Assembly (NCBI RefSeq): GCF_014196925.1
Contig: NZ_JACIEN010000001.1
Coordinates: forward strand, 1,426,001 to 1,490,000
DNA: 64,000 nucleotides
Source of the DNA: Chelatococcus caeni
GTDB lineage: Bacteria; Pseudomonadota; Alphaproteobacteria; Rhizobiales; Beijerinckiaceae
Reading direction: 5' to 3'
Numbering within the stretch: the stretch's first letter is position 1; each line of letters begins with the position of its first letter. The notes under the pieces are model-generated. The model saw only the letters and a program-made list of their open reading frames with translations, was not told the origin of the DNA and did not search any database. A program made the translations under genes and the position numbers. Of the stretch, positions 48,762-57,969 are shown piece after piece.

Positions 48762-49922
48762 ATGGGCTTCAGCGGCGGGTGCCGCGTGCCCGTTTCGGGT
48801 GTGGCGCAGCAGAGGTTGCGGGGTGCCGGCATGATCAGCTTGCGCGCGTGCGCGTTGCTTGCCCTGACCATGGTGCTCGCGGCGACAACCGCCTCCTGCC
48901 GGCCGGCCGGCGACGAGCCGCCTGCTCCCGTCCGGATGGTGCAGACCATCACGGTGGAGCCGGCGCCCAAGATGGCGGATTCCACCTTCACCGGCCACGT
49001 CGAGGCGCAGGATCAGGCGGTGTTGTCGTTTCGCATCGCAGGCCGGCTCTCCGAGCGCAGCGTCGGCGTCGGGGCCAGCGTCAGCGAAGGCGACACGCTC
49101 GCTCGCCTCGATCCCGAAGACGAACTCAATGAGTTGCGCTCCGCCAGGGCTGTGCTGGCAGCCGCTCTGAGCGATTCGAGGAAGGCGGAAAACCAGTTCG
49201 AGCGGCTGCGCCACCTGCAGGAGCGCAACGTGGCGACGAGAGCTGATCTCGAGGCAGCCGAGCAGGCCCTTACGGCGGCCCGCGCCCAGGCCGATGCCGC
49301 GCAGGCCCGCGTGAGGAGCGCGGAGGACTTCGTCGGCTTCACGACCCTGAAGGCGGACGCGCCGGGCATCGTCACCAGGGTCGGGGCCGAGCCGGGGGAA
49401 GTGGTTCCTGCCGGCCGCATGATCGTGCAGCTCGCGCGGCGGGAGGGCCGCGACGCCGTTTTCGAGATACCGGACGATCTCATCCGCCGGATCGGGCCGG
49501 ACGTAGAGGTGCGCGTGGCGCTTGCCGGCGATCCTTCGGTCTTCACAAGCGGCCGGGTTCGTGAAATCGCGCCGCAGGCCGATCCGGTGACGCGCACGTT
49601 CCGGATACGGGTCGGGCTGAGTGATCCGCCGCCGAGCTTCCGGCTCGGTACCGCCGTCACGGGCACGATCCGCGGCAGCGACGCAACCGCCGTTGCTCTA
49701 CCCGCGGCCGCCTTGACCCGGAGCGAAGTGGGAACGGGCGTCTGGCTCGTCGACCCCGGCACCCTGACGGTCTCGCTGCGCAAGGTCGACGTGCTGCGCG
49801 ACGATCCGGCGACAGCTCTGATCGGGCACGGCCTTGCCGCGGGCGATATCGTGGTCACGGCCGGCACCAGCCTCCTGCGGGACGGCCAGCAGATACGGCT
49901 GGTCGGGACGGAAGCGCCATGA
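48762..49922 (+). CDS. RND efflux periplasmic adaptor (lipoprotein), first copy
   Basis: A 386-residue membrane-fusion protein of the AcrA/MexE class. A lipobox-type ATTASC lies at about residue 46, followed by a barrel-sandwich (VLSFRIAGRLSE...VGASVSEGDTLARL), a coiled-coil hairpin, and a beta-barrel with QADPVTRTFRIRVGL. The start at 48762 has a strong ribosome binding site; an ATG at 48831 would place the signal at the very N-terminus. The stop overlaps the pump start by four bases. A second adaptor follows the pump. Confidence 0.92.
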   Translation: MGFSGGCRVPVSGVAQQRLRGAGMISLRACALLALTMVLAATTASCRPAGDEPPAPVRMVQTITVEPAPKMADSTFTGHVEAQDQAVLSFRIAGRLSERSVGVGASVSEGDTLARLDPEDELNELRSARAVLAAALSDSRKAENQFERLRHLQERNVATRADLEAAEQALTAARAQADAAQARVRSAEDFVGFTTLKADAPGIVTRVGAEPGEVVPAGRMIVQLARREGRDAVFEIPDDLIRRIGPDVEVRVALAGDPSVFTSGRVREIAPQADPVTRTFRIRVGLSDPPPSFRLGTAVTGTIRGSDATAVALPAAALTRSEVGTGVWLVDPGTLTVSLRKVDVLRDDPATALIGHGLAAGDIVVTAGTSLLRDGQQIRLVGTEAP

Positions 49923-52900
49923 GGTTCAATCTCTCCGAATGGGCGCTGAGGAACCGCTCCATCGTGATCTATCTCATGATCGTCGCGGTCGCGGCCGGCT
50001 TCTTTGCCTTCGTCCAGCTCGGGCGGAACGAGGACCCGGCGTTCGTGATCAAGACGATGGTCGTCTCGGCCGCGTGGCCAGGCGCGACCATGGAGGACAC
50101 GTTGAGCCAGGTCACGGAGCGACTGGAACGCCAGCTCGAGGAGACGCCCGGCCTCGACACGGTGCGCAGCTACACCACGCCTGGCGTGACGACGATCTTC
50201 GTCAGTCTCAAGCAGTCGGTGCCCGGACGCGACGTGCAGGACACCTGGTTCAGGGTGCGCAACCTCGTCACCGACATCCGCCACACCCTGCCCGCCGGAA
50301 CCCTTGGACCGTTCTTCAACGACCGGTTCGGCGATACCTTCGGCATCATCTACGGCTTCACGGCCGACGGCTTCACCGACCGCGAGCTGCGCGACCACGT
50401 GGAAGCCACCCGCTCGCGGCTGCTGCTCGTGCCCGATGTCTCCAAGATCGAGGTCATCGGCGCCCAGGACGAGCGCATTTTCGTGGAGTTCTCGGTTCGG
50501 GAATTGGCCAATCTCGGCATCGACCGCGGCGCCCTGCTGGCAGCCCTGCACAGCCAGAACGTGGTGCGGCCGGCCGGCATCATCCAGACGCAGGACGAGA
50601 AGTTCTCGGTGCGTGTCTCGGGTGCCTTCCAGTCGGAAGCAGACCTCAACGACGTGAACTTCGCCGTGGGCGACCGGATGGTGCGCCTTGCCGACATCGC
50701 GACCGTGCGCCGGGGTTATGCCGATCCGCCGCAGCCCATGTTCCGGGTCAACGGCCGGCAGGCGATCGGCCTCGGCATCGCCATGCGCGACGGCGGCGAC
50801 ATCCTCGCGCTCGGCAGGAACGTCAAGGGCGCCATGGCGGAGATCACCGCCAACCTGCCGCTCGGCATCGAGCCGACGCTGGTCGCCGACCAGGCGGTGA
50901 CGGTCGACCACGCCATCCACGATTTCATGACGTCGCTGTGGCAGGCCGTCGTCATCATCCTGACGGTCAGCTTCATCAGCCTCGGCGTTCGCCCGGGCCT
51001 CGTGGTGGCCCTGTCGATCCCCCTGACGCTCGCCATCGTCTTCGCCTGCATGCAGGTCACCGGCATCGACATGCAGCGCATCTCGCTCGGCGCCCTGATC
51101 ATCGCGCTGGCGCTTCTCGTCGACGACGCCATGACCACGACCGACGCCATGGTCACGCGCCTCGCCGCGGGCGAGGAGAAGATGAAGGCGGCCACATACG
51201 CCTTCGAGAAATATGCCCCTGCCATGCTGGCCGGGACGCTGGTGACGATCGCGGGCTTCGTGCCCATCGGCTTTGCGGCGAGTTCGGCGGGCGAATACAC
51301 CTTCTCGCTCTTCGCGGTGGTGACGATGGCCCTCGTCATATCGTGGTTCGTTGCCATCGTTTTCGCCCCGGTGCTCGGCGTTGCCATGCTGAAAGCCCCG
51401 AAGAGCGCCCATGCGGCCGGTCCCGGGCGCCTGGTGCTGACGTTCCGCAAGCTGCTGTCGGGAGCGATCAGGCTGCGCTGGGTGACGATCGCCGTGAGCG
51501 TCGGGCTGTTCGTCGCGTCCGTGCTGGCCCTGCCGCTGGTGCCGCGCCAGTTCTTTCCCGCGTCCGATCGCCCCGAACTCCTCGTTGACCTGACCCTGCC
51601 CCAGAACGCTTCCATCTATGCGAGCGCGGACCTTGCCGCACGCTTCGATGCGACGCTGCGAGACGATCCGGACGTCGAGCGCTGGAGCACCTATGTCGGA
51701 CGCGGGGCGATCCGTTTCTACCTGCCGCTGAATGCACAGCTGCCGAACGATTTCTTCAGCCAGGCCGTGATCGTCGCGAAGGACGTGGCGGCGCGCGAGC
51801 GTCTGCAGATGAAGCTCGAGGCGCTTCTCGCGCGGGATTTCCCGAACGTCGTCGCGCGCGTCTATCCGCTCGAGCTCGGCCCGCCCGTCGGCTGGCCGGT
51901 GCAGTACAGGGTCAGCGGGCCGGAGATCGCGGAGGTCCGCGCCATCGCGATGCGGCTCGCCCAGCTGGTTGCGACCAACCCGCAGGCCAAGCAGGTCAAC
52001 TTCGACTGGATCGAACCCGCCCGCGAGCTACGCCTGCGCGTCGACCAGGACGAGGCGCGCCGCCTCGGTCTGAGCTCCCAGGCGCTCGCCGCCATTCTCA
52101 ACACCGTCGTCACGGGCACGGTCGTGACCCAGGTGCGCGACGCCATCTACCTGATCGACGTCGTCGTCCGCGCCCAGGACATGGACCGCGCCTCGCTCGA
52201 CACCCTGCGCAGCATGCAGGTGGCCCTGCCGAACGGCCGTTCCGTCCCCATCTCGCAATTCGTCAGCTTCAGCTATGGCCTCGACACGCCCCTTGTCTGG
52301 CGGCGCGACCGGGTGCCGAACCTGACGGTCGCAGCCGACGTCACCCCCGGAACGCTGCCCGAGACGGTCGTTTCCGCGCTGCAGCCGGGGATCGACGAAT
52401 TGCGCCGCACCTTGCCGGCGGGCTACGGCATAGCGGTCGGCGGCACGGTCGAGGAAAGCGCCAAGTCGCAGGCCTCCGTGATCGCCGTGGTGCCCGTGAT
52501 GCTGCTGATCATGCTCTCGGTGCTCATGGCGCAGCTCAAGCAGTTCCGGCTCCTCGCCATCGTCCTCAGCATCGCTCCGCTCGGCCTCATCGGCGTCGTC
52601 GGCGCCCTCCTCCTGTCGGGCAAGCCGCTCGGCTTCGTGGCGATGCTCGGCGTCCTCGCCCTCATCGGCATCATCACCAAGAACGCGGTGATCCTGGTCG
52701 GACAGATCGAGGACGAGCGGGCCGCCGGCAAGGGCGTTGTCGAAGCGGCGCTCGACGCGAGCACGACGCGCCTGCGGCCGATCGTCCTCACCGCCATCTC
52801 GACGGTGCTGGGCATGGTCCCCATCGCGCCGACCGTGTTCTGGGGGCCGATGGCTTTCGCCATCATGGGCGGGCTCCTGGTCGCGACCGCGCTCACGCTC

Positions 52901-53005
52901 GTTCTGCTGCCCGTCCTCTACGTCACCGCGTTCGGAGCCGACGCGCCCGCCCCGCGAGAGGCCGGCGTGCGCCGCCGAACACCTGCGGGAGTATCGGCGC
53001 CATGA
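49919..53005 (+). CDS. RND-family efflux pump permease
   Basis: A 1028-residue inner-membrane proton-driven exporter of the AcrB superfamily. A first helix after NRSIVIYLMI, large periplasmic loops (residues about 40-330 and 560-860) and the proton-relay pair in LLVDDAM (TM4) and the Lys in IITKNAVILVG (TM10) are all present. The substrate class is not obvious; sequence is closer to the broad hydrophobe/amphiphile group than to heavy-metal CzcA types. Four-base overlaps join it to adaptor genes on both sides. No outer-membrane factor gene is in the window. Confidence 0.94.
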   Translation: MRFNLSEWALRNRSIVIYLMIVAVAAGFFAFVQLGRNEDPAFVIKTMVVSAAWPGATMEDTLSQVTERLERQLEETPGLDTVRSYTTPGVTTIFVSLKQSVPGRDVQDTWFRVRNLVTDIRHTLPAGTLGPFFNDRFGDTFGIIYGFTADGFTDRELRDHVEATRSRLLLVPDVSKIEVIGAQDERIFVEFSVRELANLGIDRGALLAALHSQNVVRPAGIIQTQDEKFSVRVSGAFQSEADLNDVNFAVGDRMVRLADIATVRRGYADPPQPMFRVNGRQAIGLGIAMRDGGDILALGRNVKGAMAEITANLPLGIEPTLVADQAVTVDHAIHDFMTSLWQAVVIILTVSFISLGVRPGLVVALSIPLTLAIVFACMQVTGIDMQRISLGALIIALALLVDDAMTTTDAMVTRLAAGEEKMKAATYAFEKYAPAMLAGTLVTIAGFVPIGFAASSAGEYTFSLFAVVTMALVISWFVAIVFAPVLGVAMLKAPKSAHAAGPGRLVLTFRKLLSGAIRLRWVTIAVSVGLFVASVLALPLVPRQFFPASDRPELLVDLTLPQNASIYASADLAARFDATLRDDPDVERWSTYVGRGAIRFYLPLNAQLPNDFFSQAVIVAKDVAARERLQMKLEALLARDFPNVVARVYPLELGPPVGWPVQYRVSGPEIAEVRAIAMRLAQLVATNPQAKQVNFDWIEPARELRLRVDQDEARRLGLSSQALAAILNTVVTGTVVTQVRDAIYLIDVVVRAQDMDRASLDTLRSMQVALPNGRSVPISQFVSFSYGLDTPLVWRRDRVPNLTVAADVTPGTLPETVVSALQPGIDELRRTLPAGYGIAVGGTVEESAKSQASVIAVVPVMLLIMLSVLMAQLKQFRLLAIVLSIAPLGLIGVVGALLLSGKPLGFVAMLGVLALIGIITKNAVILVGQIEDERAAGKGVVEAALDASTTRLRPIVLTAISTVLGMVPIAPTVFWGPMAFAIMGGLLVATALTLVLLPVLYVTAFGADAPAPREAGVRRRTPAGVSAP

Positions 53006-54144
53006 CATACGGCGAGGCCATGCACGCGAGACCGGCAGCCTTGCGGATCGGCGCGCTCGCGGCCCTGACGATGGCGCTTGCCGCCTGCCAGAGCGAAGAG
53101 GCGCGCGAGCCCGCGGCGCGACCGGTCAGCGTCGTCACGGTCGAGGCCGGCAAGGTCGCGAACGACATCGAATTTGCCGGCGAGATCCAGGCGAAGAAGG
53201 ACGTCGGCCTTGCCTTCCGCATCGGCGGCCGCGTCAGCGAGCGGCCGGTCAACATCGGGGATCGCGTCGGGGCCGGCCAGCTCGTCGCACGTCTCGACCC
53301 TTCCATCGAGCAGAATGCGCTCGCGGTGGCCAAGGCGGCGCTCGCGGCTGCCCGGGGCGAGCTGGTCACCGCCCGCAGCGCCTTCGATCGCCAGGAGCGG
53401 CTGATGGCACAGGGATTCACGACCCGGCCACGCTTCGACCAGGCGCTGAGGGCACAGGAGACGGCCCAGGCCCAGCTCGAGAACGCCGAGGCGCAGGTGG
53501 CGCTCGCTCGCGATCGCCTCGCCTTCACCGAGCTGCGTGCGGACGCCGACGGCGTGGTGACGGCCCGCAACGTCGAGCCGGGTGAGGTCGTGCAGCCGGG
53601 TCAGGTCGTCGTGCAGATCGCCCGCGACGACGGCCGCGATGCCGTCTTCAACGTCCCTGCGCGATTGCTGGAGGCGCAGGCCGGCGACGCGACCATCCGC
53701 GTCGCGCTGGCTGACGCGCCCAAGGTGGCGGCAAGCGGCCATGTGCGCGAGATCTCCCCCCAGGCCGATCCGCAGACGCGGACCTTCGAGGTGCGTGTCG
53801 GCCTCCAGGACCCGCCGGAGGCGATGCGGCTCGGTTCGACCGTAATCGGTACTCTCGAGCTCACATCGGCCGCCATAGTCTCGATACCGGTCGGTGCGTT
53901 GACCCAGCAGGGCGCAGCGCCGGCCGTGTGGATCGTCGATCCCGGACAGATGACGGTGTCGCTGCGAAACGTCGACGTGCTGCGCTTCGACCCCGGAAAG
54001 GTCGTTCTTTCCCAAGGCCTCGAACCTGGCGAGATGATCGTCTCGGCCGGCATTCAGGCCCTGCATCCGGGCCAGCGGGTGGCGCCGTTGCAGGTCTCCG
54101 AAGAGGCTCCGCGTCAGGGAACGTCGGCGGTGCCGCCCTCCTGA
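53002..54144 (+). CDS. RND efflux periplasmic adaptor (lipoprotein), second copy
   Basis: A 380-residue adaptor with lipobox MALAAC at about residues 24-29, barrel-sandwich segment AFRIGGRVSERPVNIGDRVGAGQLVARL, a helical hairpin and QADPQTRTFEVRVGLQDPPE. It resembles the first adaptor throughout, including the QADP and FDP segments, so the two are probably ancient duplicates flanking one pump. The start overlaps the pump stop (ATGA). Together they may form a mixed adaptor ring or give alternative complexes. Confidence 0.92.
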   Translation: MTYGEAMHARPAALRIGALAALTMALAACQSEEAREPAARPVSVVTVEAGKVANDIEFAGEIQAKKDVGLAFRIGGRVSERPVNIGDRVGAGQLVARLDPSIEQNALAVAKAALAAARGELVTARSAFDRQERLMAQGFTTRPRFDQALRAQETAQAQLENAEAQVALARDRLAFTELRADADGVVTARNVEPGEVVQPGQVVVQIARDDGRDAVFNVPARLLEAQAGDATIRVALADAPKVAASGHVREISPQADPQTRTFEVRVGLQDPPEAMRLGSTVIGTLELTSAAIVSIPVGALTQQGAAPAVWIVDPGQMTVSLRNVDVLRFDPGKVVLSQGLEPGEMIVSAGIQALHPGQRVAPLQVSEEAPRQGTSAVPPS

Positions 54145-54209
54145 CGAGGCAGCTTTCCCCTGCGCCGGGCATCCCGACGCAGGCCGCTAGATCAAGGCTG
54201 GTCCTGGCA

Positions 54210-55673
54210 ATGATCGCTTCGCGCAACAGATCCGTCGACATCGTGCCCCTGGTGGGGGATGCCGGGCAGCTCAGGACCGGGCTCCTCGTCCTCGGTCTGT
54301 TCAGCTACGGTCCGCTGACCGGTTCGGCACGCGCCGTCGACGACCGGTCCGGCGGGCAGCTGTCGCGCATCCTGGAGCACGGCGCGCTCGGCGAATCTGC
54401 CGGCGCGACGCTGCTTCTCCATCAGGTTCCCGGAATCGCCGCATCACGCGTCCTGCTCGTCGGTCTCGGGAGGGCGGAAGACTACTCGGACACGGCCTAT
54501 CGGCGTGCGCTGGCCGCTGCTGCCTCAGCCCTGGCCGATGATGCCGCTGCGGACGCGATCGTGGCACTAGCCGAAAACGAGGTGCCCCGGTGCACCCTCG
54601 GCTGGCGGTTGCGGGTGGCGGGCCAGCTGCTCGCCGAGCAAGGTTGCCATTTCGGCGTTCACGCGCCGGCGCCGTCCCGCTGCGTGCGCGTCGTCATGCT
54701 GCTGATTGCGCAGGCCCTGACCTCGGAGTTGGTCGGCGCGTTGCGGCAAGGCGTGGCAATCGCGGAGGGCGTGGCCCTCGCCAAGGAAATGGGGAACCTC
54801 CCGACACACCCCGGCACGGCCGATCTCATCTGCGAGAGCGCGCAGGCGATGGGATGGGAGTTCGGCTTCGAGGTCAAGATCCTCGAGCATCGCCATTTCG
54901 AGGGGCTTGGCATGCCGGCATTCGCCCGCTCGGTGTGCACCGCCGGCTCCGCCTCCAGGATCATCGTGATCGGCTGCAAGGGACGACGGGAGAAGCGGCG
55001 TCCTGTCGTCTTCGTCGGCCATGGCACCGCTCAAGGAACGCGCGGTGCCGGCGCCGTTCTCGGCGCCTTGCGGGCCGCGGGCCTGCTTGGGCTCCCTGTC
55101 CATGCGGTCGGGCTGGTCTCTACGATCGAGGCCGCCTCTTCCCCCCTCCCCAACCTGCCTCGGCGCCTGCCCTTGCCGGCGGAGCCGATCGCGCTGCCGG
55201 GCGAGCCCGCACATCGCGCGCAGCTGCGGTGCGACGTGCTGACCTATGCCGGGCGCCTGGCACCGGCCTGCGTCATCGACGTCTCCACCGGGGTCGGGGC
55301 CTGCGCCGCGGTGCTCGGTTCCTATGCCAGCGGGCTCTTCGCCAATGACGACGCGCTGGCGAGCGAGTTGCTGACCTGCGGAAGCCTCGCGGGCGACCGG
55401 GTCTGGCGCCTGCCCATCTGGGACGACGAGCAGGCACGGGCGGACGATCCCACCGGGCCTGCAGTGCGGCCGCGAATGGCGGTGAACGCCCTCGCCCGGT
55501 GTGCCCGGAGCTTTCCCTGGGCACATCTCGATGCGGCGGCGACCGCGACCGATGAAGGAGAAACGGGGGTCTCAACCGGCCGCCCCGTCCCACTGCTCGC
55601 GGAGTTTCTGATGGGCCGCGCGACGCGAGCCGAAGTGCAACAGGCCCACCGTCACCCTTCTTCACGCCGATAG
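54210..55673 (+). CDS. Leucyl aminopeptidase-like (M17) protein, catalytically degenerate
   Basis: A 487-residue protein with the two-domain shape of PepA: an N-terminal domain with LGRAED and a C-terminal peptidase fold with VALAKEMGNLPTHPGTA and VIDVSTGVGAC. The catalytic part is broken. The VGKG.TFDSGG and lysine-bearing segment is replaced by VFVGHGTAQG (about 267-276) with a deletion, and NTDAEGRL reads GEPAHRAQL (331-339), so the Asp332, Glu334 and Arg336 equivalents are Pro, His and Ala. It probably has no peptidase activity and may bind DNA, partners or ligands. The ATG at 54210 has only a weak upstream site. Confidence 0.8.
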   Translation: MIASRNRSVDIVPLVGDAGQLRTGLLVLGLFSYGPLTGSARAVDDRSGGQLSRILEHGALGESAGATLLLHQVPGIAASRVLLVGLGRAEDYSDTAYRRALAAAASALADDAAADAIVALAENEVPRCTLGWRLRVAGQLLAEQGCHFGVHAPAPSRCVRVVMLLIAQALTSELVGALRQGVAIAEGVALAKEMGNLPTHPGTADLICESAQAMGWEFGFEVKILEHRHFEGLGMPAFARSVCTAGSASRIIVIGCKGRREKRRPVVFVGHGTAQGTRGAGAVLGALRAAGLLGLPVHAVGLVSTIEAASSPLPNLPRRLPLPAEPIALPGEPAHRAQLRCDVLTYAGRLAPACVIDVSTGVGACAAVLGSYASGLFANDDALASELLTCGSLAGDRVWRLPIWDDEQARADDPTGPAVRPRMAVNALARCARSFPWAHLDAAATATDEGETGVSTGRPVPLLAEFLMGRATRAEVQQAHRHPSSRR

Positions 55674-55686
55674 AGGAGCAGCACCG

Positions 55687-56199
55687 ATGAGCGATCTTGT
55701 CTTCATTGCCTTCCCCACCGAGCAGAAGGCGGAGGAGGTGCGCCAACGGGTTCTCGCGCTGCAGCGCGAGTATCTGATCGAGCTGGGCGATGCGGTCGTC
55801 GTGGTCAAGGACGACAAGGGGCAGATCAAGCTCAACCAGATGCTGAACCTGACCGCCGCCGGCGCCGCGTCAGGTGCGCTCTGGGGCGCCCTGGTCGGGC
55901 TCATCTTCCTGGCGCCGCTGCTCGGATCCGCAATCGGGGCCGCATCGGGCGCCCTGGGAGGCAAGCTCAGCGACGTCGGCATCAACGACCAGTTCATGAA
56001 GGACGCAGCGGACGCGCTGCAGCCCAATACCGCAGGGCTCTTCCTGCTGATCCGCAAGATGACCACCGACAAGGTCCTCGCCGATCTCAGGGGCATCGGC
56101 GGCACGCTGATGCGCACCTCTTTCGACGAGACGAAGGAGGCTGCCCTGCGCGAGGCTCTCGCAGCCTGCGCCGAGGCGGCGCCGCCGGCCGCCTCATGA
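55687..56199 (+). CDS. DUF1269 family protein
   Basis: A 170-residue protein with the DUF1269 order: an N-terminal LVFIAFPTEQKAEEVR segment, an acidic VVVVKDDKG strand, a glycine-rich hydrophobic hairpin (GAASGALWGALVGLIFLAPLLGSAIGAASGALGG, described by position 58-92), and a C-terminal strand ending NTAGLFLL. These proteins are often found with stress or membrane genes; function unknown. GAGGAG lies just upstream of the start, which is 13 bases after the previous gene. It overlaps the next gene by four bases. Confidence 0.88.
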   Translation: MSDLVFIAFPTEQKAEEVRQRVLALQREYLIELGDAVVVVKDDKGQIKLNQMLNLTAAGAASGALWGALVGLIFLAPLLGSAIGAASGALGGKLSDVGINDQFMKDAADALQPNTAGLFLLIRKMTTDKVLADLRGIGGTLMRTSFDETKEAALREALAACAEAAPPAAS

Positions 56200-57932
56200 C
56201 GCCGGACTGGAGGCTGGCGGCGGAGGCGGAAAGGGCCGCATGGGCCGTGGCCACCGCCCGGCTCGACGACTTCCGGCCACTGTCATCGGCGGAGGAGGAT
56301 GTCGTCGCCAAGCTGCTGACCGGCCAGTTCGATCGCCTGGGGGACGGCACGCGCCCGGACGCCCCGGACCCGTTGCGGGTCGTCCGGGCCGCGTTCCTGC
56401 GTTTCCTCATCCTCGGCGGCGAGGAGGGCTGCCGCCCGCATGAGAAGGGCATCAGGATCACCGGCGCATGGATCACCGGCGTTCTCGATCTGGAGGCCTG
56501 CAGCGTGTTTCGGGACATCGGCCTCAACGACTGCCATTTCGAGGCGGCGCCGGTGCTGCGGGCGGCGATCATCAACCGGCTCTTCCTCAACGGCTCACGG
56601 CTTCCGGGCCTGCAGGCCGAGCGCCTGGAGGCGCGCGGCGGCATCTATCTGCGCGGCGCGGAGGTGGAGGGCGAGATCAATCTCGAACAGGCGCGCCTCG
56701 GCAGCAACCTCGAATGCGACGGGGCGGTCATCCGCAACCCACGGAACCATGCCCTGCGGGCCCAGAGCCTGGAGGTGCGCAACGTTTTGCTGCGCGGAGC
56801 GGACCTGACCGGCAGCATAGCCCTTTCGGGCGCACATCTGACCGCGGACCTCGATGCCGCCGGCGCGCGCATCAGCCGCCCCGAAGATGTCGCCTTCGAC
56901 GCGAGCGAGGTCGAATGCCGCGGCAACGTCATGCTGCGCAGTGCCCATGTCGAGGGCGCGGTCCGGCTGATCGCCTCCCGGATCGACGGTGACGTGGATT
57001 GCACGGCAGCCGTCATCGAGAATGCCGGAGGCGGTGCACTCGATCTCAGCCGCACGACGGTCAAGGGCGCCTTCTTCCTGCGCCGCGACGCCCGGCTCGA
57101 CGGGATGCTGGCGCTGACGGGCGCCTCGTTGGGCACCATCCACGACGAGGCCGCCAGTTGGCCGGGGCCAGGCGACCTTCTGCTCAACCGCTGCCGGTAT
57201 GAGGCTTTCATCGACGGGCCTGTCGACGCCGGGAGCCGCCTCGACTGGCTGGCCCGCCAGGCACCGGAGCGCTGGGGCGAGGATTTCTGGCCACAGCCCT
57301 ACGAGCAACTGGCGAGCGTCTTTCGCGAGATGGGGCATGGCGAGGATGCGCGCGCCGTGTTGATCGTGAAGGAACGGCTGCAGCGCAAGGCGCGGCGCGC
57401 CCGCGCCCGTCATCCACTCTGGCGGCTGCTGCTCGCCGTGTCGGACGGTGTCCTTGGCGCAACGCTCGCCTACGGCCGGCAGCCGCTGCTCGCCATCCTG
57501 TGGCTGTTCGGCTTCTGGCTCCTCGGCGTCGCGGTCTTCACGCTTGCGGAACGACAGGGCGCCGTGATGCCCAACAGCCCGGTCGTCCTGCGCGCGCCAG
57601 ACTGGACGCTTTGCGGCTTCGAGGAGCAGGAGCGACGGCCGCTGATCGCCTCGGGCGAGACGCATGGGCTGGCGGCTGCCGGACAGACACAGCTCGCCTG
57701 CTTCCGCGATCGCTGGGAGGCCTCGAGCTATCCGGCCTTCAGTCCCTGGATGTACTCGCTCGACACGTTGCTGCCCGTGCTCGATATGGGCCAGAGGGCC
57801 TTCTGGCGCCCCAATCCCACCAAGCCGGGCGGCGGGATCGCGATCAGCTATTTCTACTTCCAGTCCATCGTCGGCTGGGCGCTGAGCCTGCTGGCCGTGG
57901 CGGGCTTTTCAGGATTGGTGAAGTCGTCGTGA
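56196..57932 (+). CDS. Beta-helix-like repeat membrane protein, uncharacterised
   Basis: A 578-residue protein that I do not recognise as a named family. Residues about 85-330 show a repeating pattern of short hydrophobic strands with I/L at regular spacing (LDLEAC..., IYLRGAEVEGEINLEQARL, SIALSGAHLTADLDAAGARI), suggesting a right-handed beta-helix. A basic linker follows, then membrane segments near residues 425-455 and at the end (GWALSLLAVAGFSGLV). It overlaps the DUF1269 stop by four bases. Cytoplasmic repeats anchored to the membrane are inferred. A scaffold role in this operon is possible. Confidence 0.7.
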   Translation: MTPDWRLAAEAERAAWAVATARLDDFRPLSSAEEDVVAKLLTGQFDRLGDGTRPDAPDPLRVVRAAFLRFLILGGEEGCRPHEKGIRITGAWITGVLDLEACSVFRDIGLNDCHFEAAPVLRAAIINRLFLNGSRLPGLQAERLEARGGIYLRGAEVEGEINLEQARLGSNLECDGAVIRNPRNHALRAQSLEVRNVLLRGADLTGSIALSGAHLTADLDAAGARISRPEDVAFDASEVECRGNVMLRSAHVEGAVRLIASRIDGDVDCTAAVIENAGGGALDLSRTTVKGAFFLRRDARLDGMLALTGASLGTIHDEAASWPGPGDLLLNRCRYEAFIDGPVDAGSRLDWLARQAPERWGEDFWPQPYEQLASVFREMGHGEDARAVLIVKERLQRKARRARARHPLWRLLLAVSDGVLGATLAYGRQPLLAILWLFGFWLLGVAVFTLAERQGAVMPNSPVVLRAPDWTLCGFEEQERRPLIASGETHGLAAAGQTQLACFRDRWEASSYPAFSPWMYSLDTLLPVLDMGQRAFWRPNPTKPGGGIAISYFYFQSIVGWALSLLAVAGFSGLVKSS

Positions 57933-57969
57933 TGCGGCCGGCTCGCCCTGCAACCGGGATGGAAGAGAC

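Noticed and set aside
49013-51412. 799-codon open frame opposite the adaptor and RND pump genes
   Set aside because: Antisense artefact of GC-rich codon usage; repeated Arg/Asp/His residues and no domain.
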